Origin: Sophora flavescens
Taxonomy: Eukaryota; Streptophyta; Magnoliopsida; Fabales; Fabaceae
Length of the DNA: 64,000 nucleotides
Reading direction: 5' to 3'
NCBI GenBank assembly: GCA_030762895.1
Contig: CM061065.1
Location: 79,307,607-79,371,606, forward strand
Program-made: the position numbers and the translations under genes
Notes under the pieces: model-generated
Database searches by the model: none
The model's input: only the letters and a program-made list of their open reading frames with translations
Told to the model about the DNA's origin: nothing
Shown: positions 46,501-58,990 of the stretch, one piece after another
Numbering within the stretch: position 1 is the stretch's first letter
Layout: each line of letters opens with the position of its first letter

Positions 46501-47770
46501 TTGAATGTTGAAGCCTTGGCGACTTTTTTAACAACTTGAGGTGATGCTAATAGTGTTTGATGTTAATGTTTTGATGCCACAACGCTATGTTTTCCATTGT
46601 AAACCACCCATTTGATAAAATAAACTAAATGTCTTGCATTGAGCTACTATATGGCATTTTTTTTCAATTTATATGATATATGACAATAAATTGCATACTG
46701 ATTTGTCTGACTCATTCTCTTCTGATAAATCCACGAGTGTGAATTGAAAACTCTTGTTGGATATAAATCTTGGAACTTAATTGCTTGATCGTCTGATGCT
46801 AATTTGTCATTTAGGAACCACCAATTTGGCTCAGACAGGTAAAATCTATTGATTATAGCTGCAACCCTGAGATGATGGTTTTTTAGAAAAAGTTTGTGTC
46901 TTTGGATTTACTGGCGAACTTATATTTTTGTGGCATGTTGGTAACACATTTGACTTTGGTCTCTTTCATGTTAAGTGATACTATAGTTGGCTAGTTGTTG
47001 GATGGCTGACAAAGTGGTTTGCATTGTTGCTTTTGTCTGAGAAATCTTTATGAATGTACTGTCCTGTTTCTTGTTGAAAGGATAAAAGTCTTGCCAAAGT
47101 TATCCCCAAGGTGTTTGGACTATGCTGTTAGGCAAAGTTATTTGAACTAAATTTTGAATTTTTGGAAATATCGGAAGCCTCAGATGCTTTCCTGACAATT
47201 GTTGCATGCTTGATTTATCCATTTGGTTCAATGCTATTTTTCTCTTCTCAGTTAGCATTTGCATAAGACTTGCTGGGATATGTGATTGAGTTAAAAATTG
47301 GAACAACCTAAAACTTAGAGTCACAGAACTAATAGAGAACCGGACCACCTGCCACATGTTTTTATTTCCTGGGTTGCCAAAATACACATGCTCTTCTAAT
47401 GATTGCACTCTGCTGCTTGTGTTTCTTCTCTGCCTTTTTAGGAACTATGCTGACTCATATCAACAACTATTAATGAATTACATGTGCATTTTTTATGAGC
47501 TCATAGTTTTTTTTTTTTTTTTTAATTTCCTGATCCTAATCATGCTAAAATGATCATGTCTCATCTAAATTATATAACGACTATGTGATATTGAAATGAC
47601 ACTTCTGAGTATCTCAAGGCTTTTGACTTATAAGTATCTTAAAGCCTTTAACTTATTTTTCTTATCATTTGATTGCAGCAAAATCATGGTCTTGCAAATC
47701 AAAATCCATTGGATCCAATGACAACTTTCTGGATGTGGAAGAAGATGAAGATGCTGATCTTGATAGTTGA
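43533..47770 (+). CDS. Candidate small spliced gene, unknown function
   Basis: A tentative model. An ATG at 43533 follows an acceptor (GATCTACAG) and opens MKDFLIWDGRDLGPYVSPCS, ending at a good donor (TCT|GTAAGT, 43592/43593). A possible exon 45319-45337 (EHKEIR) lies between ATTCCAG and GTGTAC. The last exon, 47679-47770, follows GATTGCAG and encodes KSWSCKSKS then an acidic tail FLDVEEDEDADLDS before TGA. In this form all joins keep frame and give about 56 residues. A pyrimidine-rich leader-like stretch lies at 42800-43010. I recognise no family. The exons are short and introns long, so it may be a remnant or not a gene. Confidence 0.3.
46370..46560 (+). pseudogene. Possible coiled-coil fragment of an En/Spm-type transposase
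   Basis: A short frame, MQANEGKHLNEKVEDMEAKH, continues with KQEMATMDQKY. A one-base shift then reads LRTEINQNNSGLNVEALATF. Coiled-coil tails like this end plant En/Spm (Ptta) transposase proteins. It is too short to be sure. Confidence 0.3.
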
Positions 47771-47944
47771 TTAGTATATCATGACTTCATGTTTTAGATT
47801 AGAATGACATAGTGATGGATAATTGATGACTTTATGCCTATTTCAGATGAATAATTCCTTGGTTAGTTATTCAAATATTGTTGAATGTGTTAATTAGTAT
47901 TTTCGAGGTTTTGACGAATATAAATTTTTTTATATTTGGAGTTA

Positions 47945-48440
47945 CCATCGTGTAATAAGAAAAATCGTTGTTCATACATCATAATAAAACATTGCAATTA
48001 GAAAAAATCGTTGCCTAAACATAACAACAACTCGTTGTTTAAACATAGTAAAACCGTTGTATAATAAGAAAAACCATTGCCTAATTAAGTAATAACATTG
48101 TCTAAACATAACCTTAAGACCATTGTCAAAATTATAAAACCGTTGTTTAAACTCAACAACAACAGTTTTACATGTGTATTCTATATAGACATATGCAACG
48201 GTTTTCCTTGTTGCCTATGGTGGCAACGGTTTATCCCGTTGCTTATGGTGGCAACGGTTTACTACCATTGTCAAAGTGCAAAGGAAAAAACGTTGTCTAT
48301 ATTCCATACATATGCAACGGTTTATCGTTTTTGTTGTCTTGTGTTTACAAAACCGTTGCCTAAAGAAAAGGCAACGCTTGAAACTACTATAGTTGTAAAA
48401 CCGTTGTCTATTGAAATGACAACGGTTTTTTTGCTTTATA
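47945..48440. repeat. AACCGTTG/CAACGGTT repeat array
   Basis: More than fifteen AACCGTTG-like or CAACGGTT-like words in both orientations, for example TGGTGGCAACGGTTTA twice at 48228-48260. Density and mixed orientation resemble the subterminal region of a CACTA element, but I found no CACTA terminus next to it. Confidence 0.6.
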
Positions 48441-48454
48441 CCACGGTTTGTACC

Positions 48455-48660
48455 TTACTTGTATAATGAAAAAGCTTCACACGTCTAATGAACTTAGATA
48501 CCACTCGTCTAACGAAGAAACTTCACGCATCTAGAAAACCCAGACTTCACCAGTCCAATGAAGAACTCTGAAGCATCTACCCACTCAAACAAACACGTTA
48601 TGATCAATCTTAAGACTCGGTGAAGCATCTAATGATGTAAGAATTACTTTGAAGAATCTT
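48455..48660. repeat. Degenerate short repeats around CTTCACACGTCTAATGAA
   Basis: Four or five diverged copies of a CTTCAC.CGTCTAATGAA motif, noncoding. It directly follows the AACCGTTG array and may belong to the same element. Confidence 0.4.
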
Positions 48661-49084
48661 CTATAAGATTTGAATATAAAAGTCAATTTGATAAAGCAAG
48701 ACTTCTACAATGTCGTTGTTCACAACTTCAAGCTATCATCATCCTTCATAGTTTCCCAAACAACCCACTATAACTAACTCTGATGTTGCTAACAGAAAAA
48801 AAAAAAGAACCTAAGTTGAGTCCAAGTCGCCATCTTTGCCACCATCTTCCTTTCTTCAATTGGTGAGATCTTTATTTCTAAAAGGTAAAAGGTTGTATAT
48901 ATAGTTTGATGCAATTATTTTTTAGCAAAATATGGCATGTAAAAGCATCACAATAAAACCTAACATTCCAACTAGGTTGACACCTTAGGTTTTACCTATC
49001 ATTTGTAGCACATCATAAAATATTATTAAAAAGAAAACAAAAAGATTATAAAAAAACATGGGGAAGTAGACCAAGACCCATGAT

Positions 49085-49512
49085 AAATCAACAAAACCTA
49101 AAATTAGGTAAACTATTCCTATTACGGATAACATCATCTCTAATAAAACTTGGAAAACAGTCCCACCAAGTGATTTCTGAATGAGCAGCTCCATAAGCAT
49201 CTAATCTATCCGCACAACAATTGCCTTCTAAGTTATGCCATCTATTTCTAATTCTCCAAGGGACAACTTTAAAGGACTTGAATGCTGAAACAACCAATGA
49301 AGAATCACATTCTATCCACAATTTATTCCAACCTTTCTTCGCTGCATATTCAAGAGCAAACATGACACCATTGAACTCAGAAAACAAAGATGAAGCAATA
49401 CCCAAATTAGCTGCAAAACACCCCAAAACTGAAGCTTCACTATCACTAAAAATACCACCACAAGATGCTTGACCTGGACAACCTTTCGCTGCATTATCGG
49501 TACTGCATTTTA
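49085..49512 (-). pseudogene. LINE-type RNase H domain fragment
   Basis: The minus strand encodes KCSTDNAAKGCPGQASCGGI, then FSEFNGVMFALEYAAKKGW, LWIECDSSLVV and EGNCCADRLDAYGA. These are the blocks of the RNase H-like domain at the end of plant L1-type LINE polyproteins. About twenty residues are missing between NRWHN and EGNCCAD, where the catalytic-region segment HIYRE should be. No RT remains nearby. Confidence 0.75.
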
Positions 49513-49645
49513 TCTGTCCAAATAAATAAAGACTAGAAAACTAAAAAACAAAACCTATAAGGTTTATAATAAACAACGAGATATTAAAAAAGGGGAAATC
49601 ATTTGTGACCTTCAATAATAGGTATTATGGCATATTAAAGGCCTC

Positions 49646-50168
49646 CTAACTTAAGAATATCCTTTTAATTTTATTAAGCATAACTAAGACATCTTTCATA
49701 TTTGTCCTTTCCCAAGGTGATTCCACAGTACAGTCCAGAGCTACTTTCATGGTGGATGATAAGAAATTTTTCTTCAAAGAAAAATCTCCTTCTTCAATTA
49801 ACAATCTTGCGTCAACTATATCAATTATTGAATCAGGGTATGAAACTTCCACCCAATGCTTGATGCTTAATTCTCCCACAAACATTCTATCTGTGGGTTT
49901 CTTCTGCGTGAAGGTTTCCATTAGCAAAATTCCATAACTATATATACACGTCACCTTGTCTACATACTGATCCTTCAAGTCCATACCCTGCAAATACGGG
50001 GGAAAATGTGACTATATCAACTTGAAAATTCCCTAAATTTTTGCAATTGTAGTGCCTTGCTAGAGTCATAGTTTGTGTGATGGAATCTCCTCCACTCAAG
50101 AGTTTTGCAATGCCAAAATCAGTCACATGGGCAACCATGTCTTCATCTAGTAATATATATATTGCTAG
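49646..50168 (-). pseudogene. LRR receptor-like kinase (EFR/FLS2-type), C-terminal kinase fragment
   Basis: Two exons on the minus strand. The first (50168 to about 50068) reads ILLDEDMVAHVTDFGIAKLL, including the DFG motif. The second (about 49994-49646), after TTTGCAG, reads YGLEGSVCRQGDVY, YSYGILLMETFTQKKPTDRM and ALDCTVESPWERTNMKDVL. This is the end of a subfamily XII-type LRR kinase. The activation segment between them (TIGYMAPE in relatives) is lost. The gene is cut at 50168/50169, exactly where CACTA no. 2 begins, so the N-terminal kinase part and the LRRs are absent on this side. Confidence 0.82.
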
Positions 50169-50430
50169 CACTACAACAGATTAGACTTTTAATAACGCAC
50201 ATTTAATAGCATTTTCATGAGGAAATGCTATTAAAAGTGCCAGGGAGACTTTTAATAGCGGTTCCTTAAAGAAACGTTATCTTAGGTATCACCTAAGATA
50301 GCGTTTCCTTAAGGAACCGCTATTAAAAGTCAAGCTGCATGAAAAGATAGCGCTTCCTGATGGAAGCGCTATCTTAAGTAACAACCTAAGATAGCGGTTC
50401 CACACGGAACCGCTATCTTTTCTATCAACT
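50169..50430 (+). repeat. CACTA no. 2 terminal and subterminal repeats
   Basis: CACTACAACAGA at the end is followed by AATAGCGGTTCC-like words in both orientations (for example GATAGCGGTTCC and GGAACCGCTATC), some forming hairpins such as TTAGGTATCACCTAA. A related ATGCTATTAAAAGTG word recurs at 50227-50241 and 52914-52928, inside the element. Confidence 0.85.
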
Positions 50431-51191
50431 TTTGAGAACAGCAAATTAAACGCGGGACCGTGTGGTTTTCTTCCCTCTTTTTTCTTGCTCTGTTCATTCC
50501 ACTCGACACACACAGCCCCAACCCTACCGTCGTTGCCATCGCGGGAACCCTTATTTGCCACCGTCACCACTGGTGTTGTTGACCATCCCGCCGTAAATCA
50601 TTCGCCGTTGTTGACCATCCCGCAGCCTCACACCGCCCGTTCAAGCCCTTCCTCTTCCATCGCCTTTTCCTCTTGTTGTTTGGTAAGTCCCCTTGTTTCT
50701 CTCGTTTTCTCCCTTGTTGGAAAGGATGCTTATTATGACATTACTCTTGGTTTTTTTTATCTGTCTTCTATGAACCTCTGCTTGCATTCTAATCATACGC
50801 ATCATGTAAGTGTGATACATTATATAAATACTTTGTTTGGTTCTTTGAGAAAATGGACGGATAGAGACAGAAAGAGAGGATAATGTTATTATTTTTTGAA
50901 AAATTATAGTAGTATTGCATTTGTTCTCTTTGAAAACAATAGTGTGAATGAGAGCATGGTGGACAATTGTTCAATTTCAATCCTCTGAGAGTCGGAAACA
51001 GGGGAAGATTTTTCAAAAACTTCAAAATGCTTCAATTTCAACCCTATGTTTGCTATGCTGGCTTTAATTGGAGTTTGGATGCAACAGTATTGGTCACTTT
51101 GTTTGCTTAGATTGATACTTATGCGATGGGCTTGAACTAGTGTGATGCACTAACTTAGTGTCCCCCTTCTTTTTGTTTACTTGTATGTCAG

Positions 51192-51442
51192 GTTCTATAT
51201 AAAAGCAGATGTGATAATCGACTAAATGAGATTACAGAAAGGGCATCTGCAGATAAGCGTGAGGTATGATCCTTTTTCTGAAAATGTGATATAAGTTTAA
51301 GATGTGAAAATAATTAGATCTCATTTGGTGGAATGTTACAGGCAGAGACATTGGGCAAGAAATATGAAGAGAAATTCAAACAAGTAGCTGAAATAGCATA
51401 CAAATTGGATCGTTGAAGAAGCTAAATTTCGTGATATACGAG
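51192..51442 (+). pseudogene. Captured fragment of an EH-domain/EPS15-like gene (two exons)
   Basis: Exon 51192-51263 (acceptor GTCAG, donor GTATGA) encodes VLYKSRCDNRLNEITERASA DKRE. Exon 51342-51442 encodes AETLGKKYEEKFKQVAEIA and later EEAKFRDI. This order matches the coiled-coil region of plant EPS15-like, calcium-binding EH-domain proteins of endocytosis, as I recall the family. A small deletion before VEEAKFRD puts a stop in frame. The intron between the exons is kept, so the piece was copied from DNA, not cDNA. It lies inside CACTA no. 2 on the same strand as its transposases. No EH domain or other part of the gene is present. Confidence 0.72.
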
Positions 51443-52987
51443 GTAATTAGAAGTTCTACATTATTTGTTGACAGATAGTGAGATAGGCTATTTGTAAGAG
51501 GTGAGAGTTACTGACTGATTATGTTATAAATAGCAAGCTTGTATTTAATTTTGGGCTTGAGCAGCTACTCATTGTAATCTTTGTTGATCTTAGTGTTTCT
51601 TCTCTCTGCTTTGCTTGTGGAGGAAGGCCTGTAGTACACTGTTGGTTGAACCACTTGAAATTCCGTGTTTATATATTTTGCCCCTGTTCTTTGTTTGTGC
51701 ACCTTATTACAACAGCTTGCCTGTTCAAACATAAGCCGTGGTGATAAAGTTATGTTGAATCCTCTCCCTGCTAAAATGATGCTTTGTATTTTCTCCCCTT
51801 AATGGATTTCATCGCTTTAAGGATTCTTGGTTTCACCCTTGAGTCCTTGACACATCTCTTGGTGAGTTCATCCTAACTCTAGGTAAGCTCTTAGAAGTTA
51901 TGTAGAGCTCTCGGCACAAGATTCTAAGCTAGAGTGTAATGTTAGAGTCTTAAGCTATATATCCTTACGTGCACAGTTCTTTGGGATTGACAATTTTTTT
52001 CCTAGCTTCTTGTGGGTTTTAACTCATGGTGATGGGTACTTATGCTGAGGGGGGTGGGGTGGGGGGTTGAATTTGTTTGCCCCAATGGTTTTCAATTTCT
52101 TTTTTGATAGATTGAGATTGAGATATTCTATATTTTTTAAAAAGAAATATTTTGAGGTTGTTTGGGGTTCTTTACTTTAACTATATAATGCGAGAGATTT
52201 GTTATTGGTAGTTTGAAGTTACAAATGTGGAGTTTCAGTTGGATTGGATGATAAATGTAATAATGCTAAAATTATAATATGAATTTCTTGGCAAGTGGTT
52301 GTCATCTTTTGTTTGCTCACAGTCCTTGTTGTTCAGTAGTTGTTGGACAATACATATGTTGTGATTTGTAAATTGATCATAGTGCAGTCAGACAAATAGA
52401 CATAGTTGCTTTTACTCTTATAGTCTTCTTGAATGGTATTTTGCTTTAAGTTAATTGATTGGATTGTAAATTGATCTTTTAGAATAAAATCTACTGCTGC
52501 TATTTTTAAGTAAGCATATTTGACGATAAGCTGGTATGGTGTATCGAATGACAACCTTTAATATGTAATCATTCTGCATGCATAGTCTATTTCCTTAGGA
52601 GCCTTAACTGCTACCTTTGCCCTCAAGAGACTGCAATTTGTACCTATTTCTGTAATGAGACTATGAGAGTTTTTACCGTTGCAACTTATGTCAAAGACTT
52701 GTGTTTTGGAATATCAACATTCTTTAACAAGCTTTTAATAGATAGTGTAGTTTTTATGATCAGTTTAATGCTGTTTTCTTTATTTCGTCAGTTGCAAAAT
52801 TGGTTGTTTTGTTGATGAAACTTCTTTTCAATGTTATCGAACATTGAGTTAGAAGTTGAATTGATTGAATGTTGAGGTTTGGTTTGGACACTAAGAGGCA
52901 TCATATGGCATAAATGCTATTAAAAGTGATGGGTGGACTTTTACCTTGAAAAAAAGGATATATTGAAGGCCTTTCTTGTGTTTGCAG

Positions 52988-53127
52988 GCAAACAAGAAGA
53001 TAGCATATGCTAAGCTTGCAAAATATTTTCAGGCCATATTGAAGGAATTCAAGAAGGCACAACGTCTTGCAGCTGAGAGGGAAACAACTTACACTCCTTT
53101 TGTTCCACAAGTAGTTCTTTCATCCAG
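52988..53127 (+). pseudogene. Captured exon of a SYP2-type syntaxin gene
   Basis: One exon between TTTGCAG and CAG|GTGAGG encodes KLAKYFQAILKEFKKAQRLA then AERETTYTPFVPQ. This block is diagnostic of the plant vacuolar/prevacuolar syntaxins (SYP21/22-type), where it follows the Habc domain. It is open in frame and its splice sites are intact, but I find no neighbouring syntaxin exon. It lies inside CACTA no. 2, 0.5 kb upstream of TNP2. Confidence 0.75.
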
Positions 53128-53669
53128 GTGAGGTGAGTTTATGGAAGTTTCTTTTATGCTCCTTATGCTGAGTTGAAGTTGATACAGAAATATTATGATG
53201 TTGCTGTAAGGTGTCCTTGGTACTAGGACGGTGTCATGGGAATCTAACAAATTTGATTAATCTTTTAAACATACTTAGTATTCTATCTTATGCAATAGTT
53301 AATGGAATGCTGTACTCTGTAATGATATGATAGAAAACTGAAGATAAGTACAGTTTTATTAACTTTCTTTCAATGCTCCTCATCCTCTCCTTGAACATAA
53401 AAGATACAACAGGTTCTTCAAGGGACCTGAAACTGCTACACTGATCCTTTCCTTTACCCAACTGAATACCCCCCCTCTCTCCCATCTTTCCCTTTTGATG
53501 CTTCCCCACTAATACACAGCCCCTGTCCACACTCAATTTGCCATGCGGAAAAACGGTAACAGTTTTCATTCCTTTCATTCCTTTAATCTGTATACATTGC
53601 ATGTAGACATCAACCACTCTAAACTCAAAGTAAATATGTTTAATAAATATTTTTGTAGATCGGGAAAGC

Positions 53670-56600
53670 ATGGATCGGAAATGGATGTCTGCCAATCGTT
53701 TAACGAAGGAGTATGAGGATGGGGTGAAAGAGTTCATTAGGTTTGCAGTTCGGCATGCGGAAAACCCTAGTACAATCATATGTCCTTGTTTAGATTGTTG
53801 TTATGCAAGGCGAGTTAGTGCAACCGATTTGGAAGAACATTTAGTGTGTAATGGAATCTATCAAAGTTATACATGTTGGACAAAACATGGTGAGACAAGA
53901 GCTGAGTCTAGTGAAATGAGGAATCGTGTGAGATATTCATCATACGATACCGACACAAATACTTATGAGGGCGATCGTTTTGAAGACATTGCAAATGCTG
54001 TTGAAGAGGATCTTCGGGATTGTCCTCAAATGTTTGAGAGGTTGGTAAGTGATGCAGAGCAACCATTGTATGATGGTTGTACTAAATTCACAAGATTGTC
54101 GACGATGTTAAAGTTGTATAACTTGAAATCGGGCAACGGATGGACTGATAAGAGCTTTACGGACTTACTCACACTATTGAAAGACATGTTGCCAGAGGAT
54201 AATGTGCTTCCTAGTCGGACATATGAGGCTAAACAAATGTTACGCTCTATTGGCATGAGCTACGAGAGGATACATGCTTGTCCTAACGATTGCATTTTAT
54301 TTCGGAATGAATATGCATCGTTAAAGATGTGTCCTAAATGTAATGCCTCACGATATAAGAAGAAAGAATCAGATCCAGAGAAGGTTGTGTGGTATTTTCC
54401 CATAATACCCAGATTTAGGCGCATGTACCGTAGTTCAGAAGATTCAAAGCACTTGACATGGCATGAGGATGAAAGGATCAAAGATGGCAAGCTGCGGCAC
54501 CCGGCAGATTCTCCTCAATGGAAGAAATTTGATCATGATTATCCCGATTTTGACCAAGAATCAAGAAACCTACGACTTGCATTGGCTCTTGTGGATTTAA
54601 CCCGCATGGTGTTCAAAGTAGCTCTCACGATTACATGGCCTGTGATTTTGGTGATTTATAACCTATCCCCATGGCTATGCATGAAGCGCAAATTTATGAT
54701 GTTATCTATGTTAATTTCTGGGCCCAAACAACCAGGAAATGATATAGACGTCTATTCGACTCCTTTGATTGAAGACTTGAAACAACTGTGGGAGACAGGT
54801 GTGGAGGTGTATGATGGGTATAAGGAATAAAGTTTCAATTTGAGAGCTATGTTGTTTGGCACAATTAATGATTTTCCAGCCTACGGTGTCTGTCGGGATA
54901 TAGCATCAAGGGTCAGTGTGCATGCCCTATATGTGAAGAGGGTACGGATTGGATGCGGTTAGAACATTGTAAGAAGAATGTCTTTCTTGGGCATCGTAGA
55001 TTTTTGCATCCAAGTCATCATTACCGGTGGTGGAGAAAGGCGTTCAACGGGAACTCGGAAGAAGGTAGAGCTCCTTCACCGTTGACGGGTGATCAACTTT
55101 TTGAAAAGGTAAAGGATTTGAATATCCAATTCGGTAAACCTTTTGTGAGAGATATTGTCACAAGAGGGTGGAAGAAAAGGTCGATTTTCTTTGAGTTGCC
55201 ATATTGGAAATCATTATATGTAAGACATTTCCTCGATGTGATGCACGTTGAAAAAAATATCTGTGATAGTGTCATTGGTACGTTACTCAATGTGCCAGGG
55301 AAGACTAAAGATTGCATCAATGCAAGGTTGGACTTGGTTAGTATGGGAATAAGAAGAGAATTGGGACCGACGAAGAAGGGTAAAAGTACATATCTTCCTC
55401 CGGCTGCTTACACTCTATCTAGAAAAGAAAAAACTGTATTTTGTAAGTTTCTTGAAGGAGTTAAGGTTCCGGAAGGGTACTCTTCAAACATTAGGACCCT
55501 CGTATCGATGAAAGATCTCAAGTTAAAAGGTCTAAAGTCCCACAATTGTCATGTTCTCATGGAGCAGTTGATACCCATTGGTATACGGTCTATTTTACCT
55601 AACAAAGTGCGGGGGGCCTTAACTAAACTCTGTTTCTTCTTCAAGGCAATTTGCAGCAAAGTGATTGACCCTGGGAAGTTGCCATCATTGCAAAGAGAAA
55701 TTGTTGTGACTTTATGCGAGCTTGAGATGTACTTTCCACCTTCATTCTTTGACATAATGGTTCATCTAACCATTCACCTTGTTAGAGAGACACAACTGTG
55801 TGGGCCAGCTTATATGAGATGGATGTACCCGATTGAGCGTTATATGAAGATATTAAAAGGGTATGTGAAAAACCGATCACGACCGAGAAGGTTGTATTGT
55901 TGAACGGTATATTGTCGAAGAAGCTGTTGAATTCTGTATCGAATACCTATCCAATGCTGATTCTATAGGGCTGCCAAAGTCTCGTCACACATGGAGAATG
56001 ATGGGGCAAGGAATTCACTTGGGCTGAAATAGTGACTATATCAAGGGACGAGAATGGGAGCAAGCACACTTATATGTTCTGCACAATGCCGATGAGGTTG
56101 AGCCATATGTTGAAAAACACAAGGACATGCTTAAGAGTTTGTATCCAAATAAGAATCAAAATTGGCTAACTAGAGAACACAATCGCTGTTTTATAACGTG
56201 GCTAAGAGATCACATTTATGCAGAGTTGACTGAAAATGCTACTTCAGTTTCAAATAGATTGAGATGGTTAGCCAAAGGTCCAAGTTTGCATGTCTTCTCT
56301 TACCACGGTTATCAAATTAATGGGTACACATTCTATACAAAAGAACAAGATGGTCGGAGCACAATGCAAAACAGTGGTGTGACTCTTGTAGCTCAGTCGA
56401 TGCATATCTCAAGTGCCAAAGACAGAAACCCGATATATTCAAATAAGTCATACTTCGGCGACATTGAACGCATATGGTAGTTGGATTACACAAAGTTTAA
56501 TGTTTGTGTGTTTGGTTTTAAGTGGTTTGAAAATAATAACTGTTCGGGATTGATGAGTCAGGGTTCATGCAGGTGGATCTTAATAGGGTGGGGTATAAAG

Positions 56601-56914
56601 ATGAGCCTTTTATATTAGCATCTCAAGCTCAACAAGTGTTCTATGTCACTGATCCAGCTGATTTGAAAAGGTCCATTATTCTTTTGACTAACAAAATAAT
56701 TACTAAGATTGATGATCAAGACCATGGAGATGTTGATATTGAAGATGATCCTTTCGTCGGGACATTACAATCACTTGAGATTGATCCAACTAGGGATGAT
56801 GGTATGTATATGAGAGATGATCATGATGAGGGGCTTTTGGTCAATCCACCATTTCGTACTAATAAAGGACAAACAAATCTCAATCCAATGAAGAAAAGAA
56901 AAAGGTTGACTTAA
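53670..56914 (+). pseudogene. CACTA TNP2-type transposase, decayed
   Basis: An ATG at 53670 follows an acceptor-like TTTTTGTAG. The N-terminal transposase-associated domain (MDRKWMSANRLTKEYEDGV, ICPCLDCCYA, TCWTKHGE) is followed by TNP2. Landmarks are SYERIHACPNDCILFRNEY, MCPKCNASRYKKK, LISGPKQPGNDIDVY, FLDVMHVEKNICDSVIGTLL, PIERYMKILKGYVKNRSRP and EQDGRSTMQNSGVTLVA. The reading frame is broken at least six times: a shifted stretch near 54590-54640, TAA at 54828-54830, a shift near 54890, a shift near 55890, a break near 56025, TAG at 56478-56480 and a shift near 56555. The length and order otherwise match a full TNP2. No functional product is possible. Confidence 0.92.
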
Positions 56915-57091
56915 ACATGTATGTAGTGTTTGTGTTTAAATGAACTTTATGATCCTTTTATATTATAGTTAGCATCTTCCGGTAATGCTAGTATTGATTT
57001 TGTTATCAATTGTTGTTTTATATTTTGCATCAATTAATATTATATTAATGTCCATTGATGTTTTACTTGTGTCTAATATTTTTGTAGGTAA

Positions 57092-58925
57092 ATGGCATCT
57101 TCAAGTAATTCTAGTGCTGCCAAAGCGACGAGACGTGGGCCAACAGTTATGAAGGCGGTCATCTGCGCTAGGAGTAAAGGACAAAAATTAGAGGTAATTT
57201 ACTTACTAATCTAAGGATTTCATAATGTTTTTTGATATCTAGATTTAATTACTTTATTATTTTTATTAGGTTGAATGGAATTATTTGGACCAACCAATTC
57301 GTGCTAATGGTAAAATATTGAAGAGTTACATTGGGGCCGTTGTTCGGCAAACGGTCCCAATTATTTGTTCTAATTGGAAGGATGAAGCTTTAGATGCTTT
57401 CAAAGAGAGCATATGTGCTGATGTACAGGTAATTGTTAAAATTTATGAATTATATTGTAAACTATGTAAACATACTTACTTTGACACGTTGTTTATATTG
57501 TTTTACAGATGTCTTTTAATGTTGATGAATCTCGGAAAAAAATTGTACTTCAAGAAGCTGGTAACCTACATAGGGCATTCAGAACTAGATTGACCAAAAA
57601 ATATCTAAGAGATGCCAACGGGAGTATCATAGAGGAACCTCCATCACAATATCCACACATATCAAGGGATGAGTGGATAGATTTTATAGCAATACGCACA
57701 GGAGATGCTTGATTCCTGGTATGTTTAATATCACATTAGTCCTTATAATTATATGTATACGTACATATGACATTAACCATGTATTAATATTACTTATATG
57801 TGTCTGAATAGAAATTAAGCAATGAAAATCGCAACAGAGCGTTAGATCCTGCATGCCCTTACAAAGCATCACGTAAGGGGTATGCTGACATTGAGGATGA
57901 ATTGGTATGTATATATATATATTTAACTGCATGTGTGGTAAATATGACTTTTAAAATGTTTGGTTAATATATATTATCTCAATATACAGATGCAGGAGGC
58001 GGGGCCAGAAGTTAAGAAATAAACGCCATATTGTGTGGAGGAAAGCCCGCGAGAACAAGGCGGGTGTAATTGACAACAAAAATACGCAGACAGTGTGGAA
58101 TAAATGTGTTAGTAGACTAACGTTTACATTTTCATTTGTTATTTTCTTATGATAATATATAATAATTTTAACATTTGCATTTCACCAATAACTATGTGTC
58201 AGGAGGAACTGTCACGATCTGCGATAGAGGAGAGACACAAGATTTTGGTCGCGGGATATTCTTGCTAAAGCCCTAGGTGTGCCGAGAGAACCCCGGTCGT
58301 GTTAGGGGTGTGGGTTTTGGCGTCTCTCAAAAGACTACTTCCCACCTGAAGGTCGTGCAAAACATAACTCGAAACGAAAAGGTGGGAGACATTGGTGTCT
58401 CAACTCTCGAGAAAGATTGAACATTTTGGAAGAAAAGCTGAAAAAAAGGAGGATGAGGAGAGGCGGGGCTAATTTCACAGCCCCAAAGAAGCGTCAAAGA
58501 TAGTTGCACTCTACCATCTCGCCATCGGACTTCCGAGAGGTAATGCATGCCTTTTTTTTTTACTAGTATTGCATTCGCAGTTAAATACATTCAATTGGAT
58601 GCCTTAATTCACAGCTTATTCATCTACCATTGGATTAGGGCGTCAACTCATGTCAGCTATATTTATCAACCCCAAACTATCGTATGGTTGGTATGGGTAA
58701 AGTATACAATGAGCCGGGTGTTACACTGCACACTTTGGACCGTACCCCCTTAACCATGTGAAAGTTGGAGTTGATGTTGCAACCGAGGGGATGCGCCATT
58801 GCATGTACCTATCGATGGTGCGGATGTAATGACAGTAAGAGATGCAATAGGTACTTATGTGGCATGGCCAATTGATCTCGTGGTTGTAATTAATATGGTA
58901 TGTAATTACATTTTTCCACCTTTTC
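57092..58925 (+). pseudogene. Second CACTA gene: plant En/Spm (Ptta) transposase-type protein
   Basis: Exons 57092-57193, 57270-57428 and 57509-57718 join in phase. They encode MASSSNSSAAKATRRGPTVM, VEWNYLDQPIRANGKILKSY, GAVVRQTVPIICSNWK and LTKKYLRDANG. Later pieces read RALDPACPYKASRKGYADIE, WRKARENKAG (57.8-58.1 kb), ILAKALGVPREP (58.26 kb) and AIGTYVAWPIDLVVVIN (58.84-58.9 kb). These blocks are those of the plant transposase family Ptta/En/Spm (TNPA-like DNA-binding partner). Stops at 57710-57712 and after PEVKK (about 58020) and several shifts show decay. It probably continued into the protease region as one gene. Confidence 0.8.
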
Positions 58926-58990
58926 ATATACGGCATATATTTATTACATTAGTTGATCACTAACTAGCATATTGAAATGCAAAATTTCCA

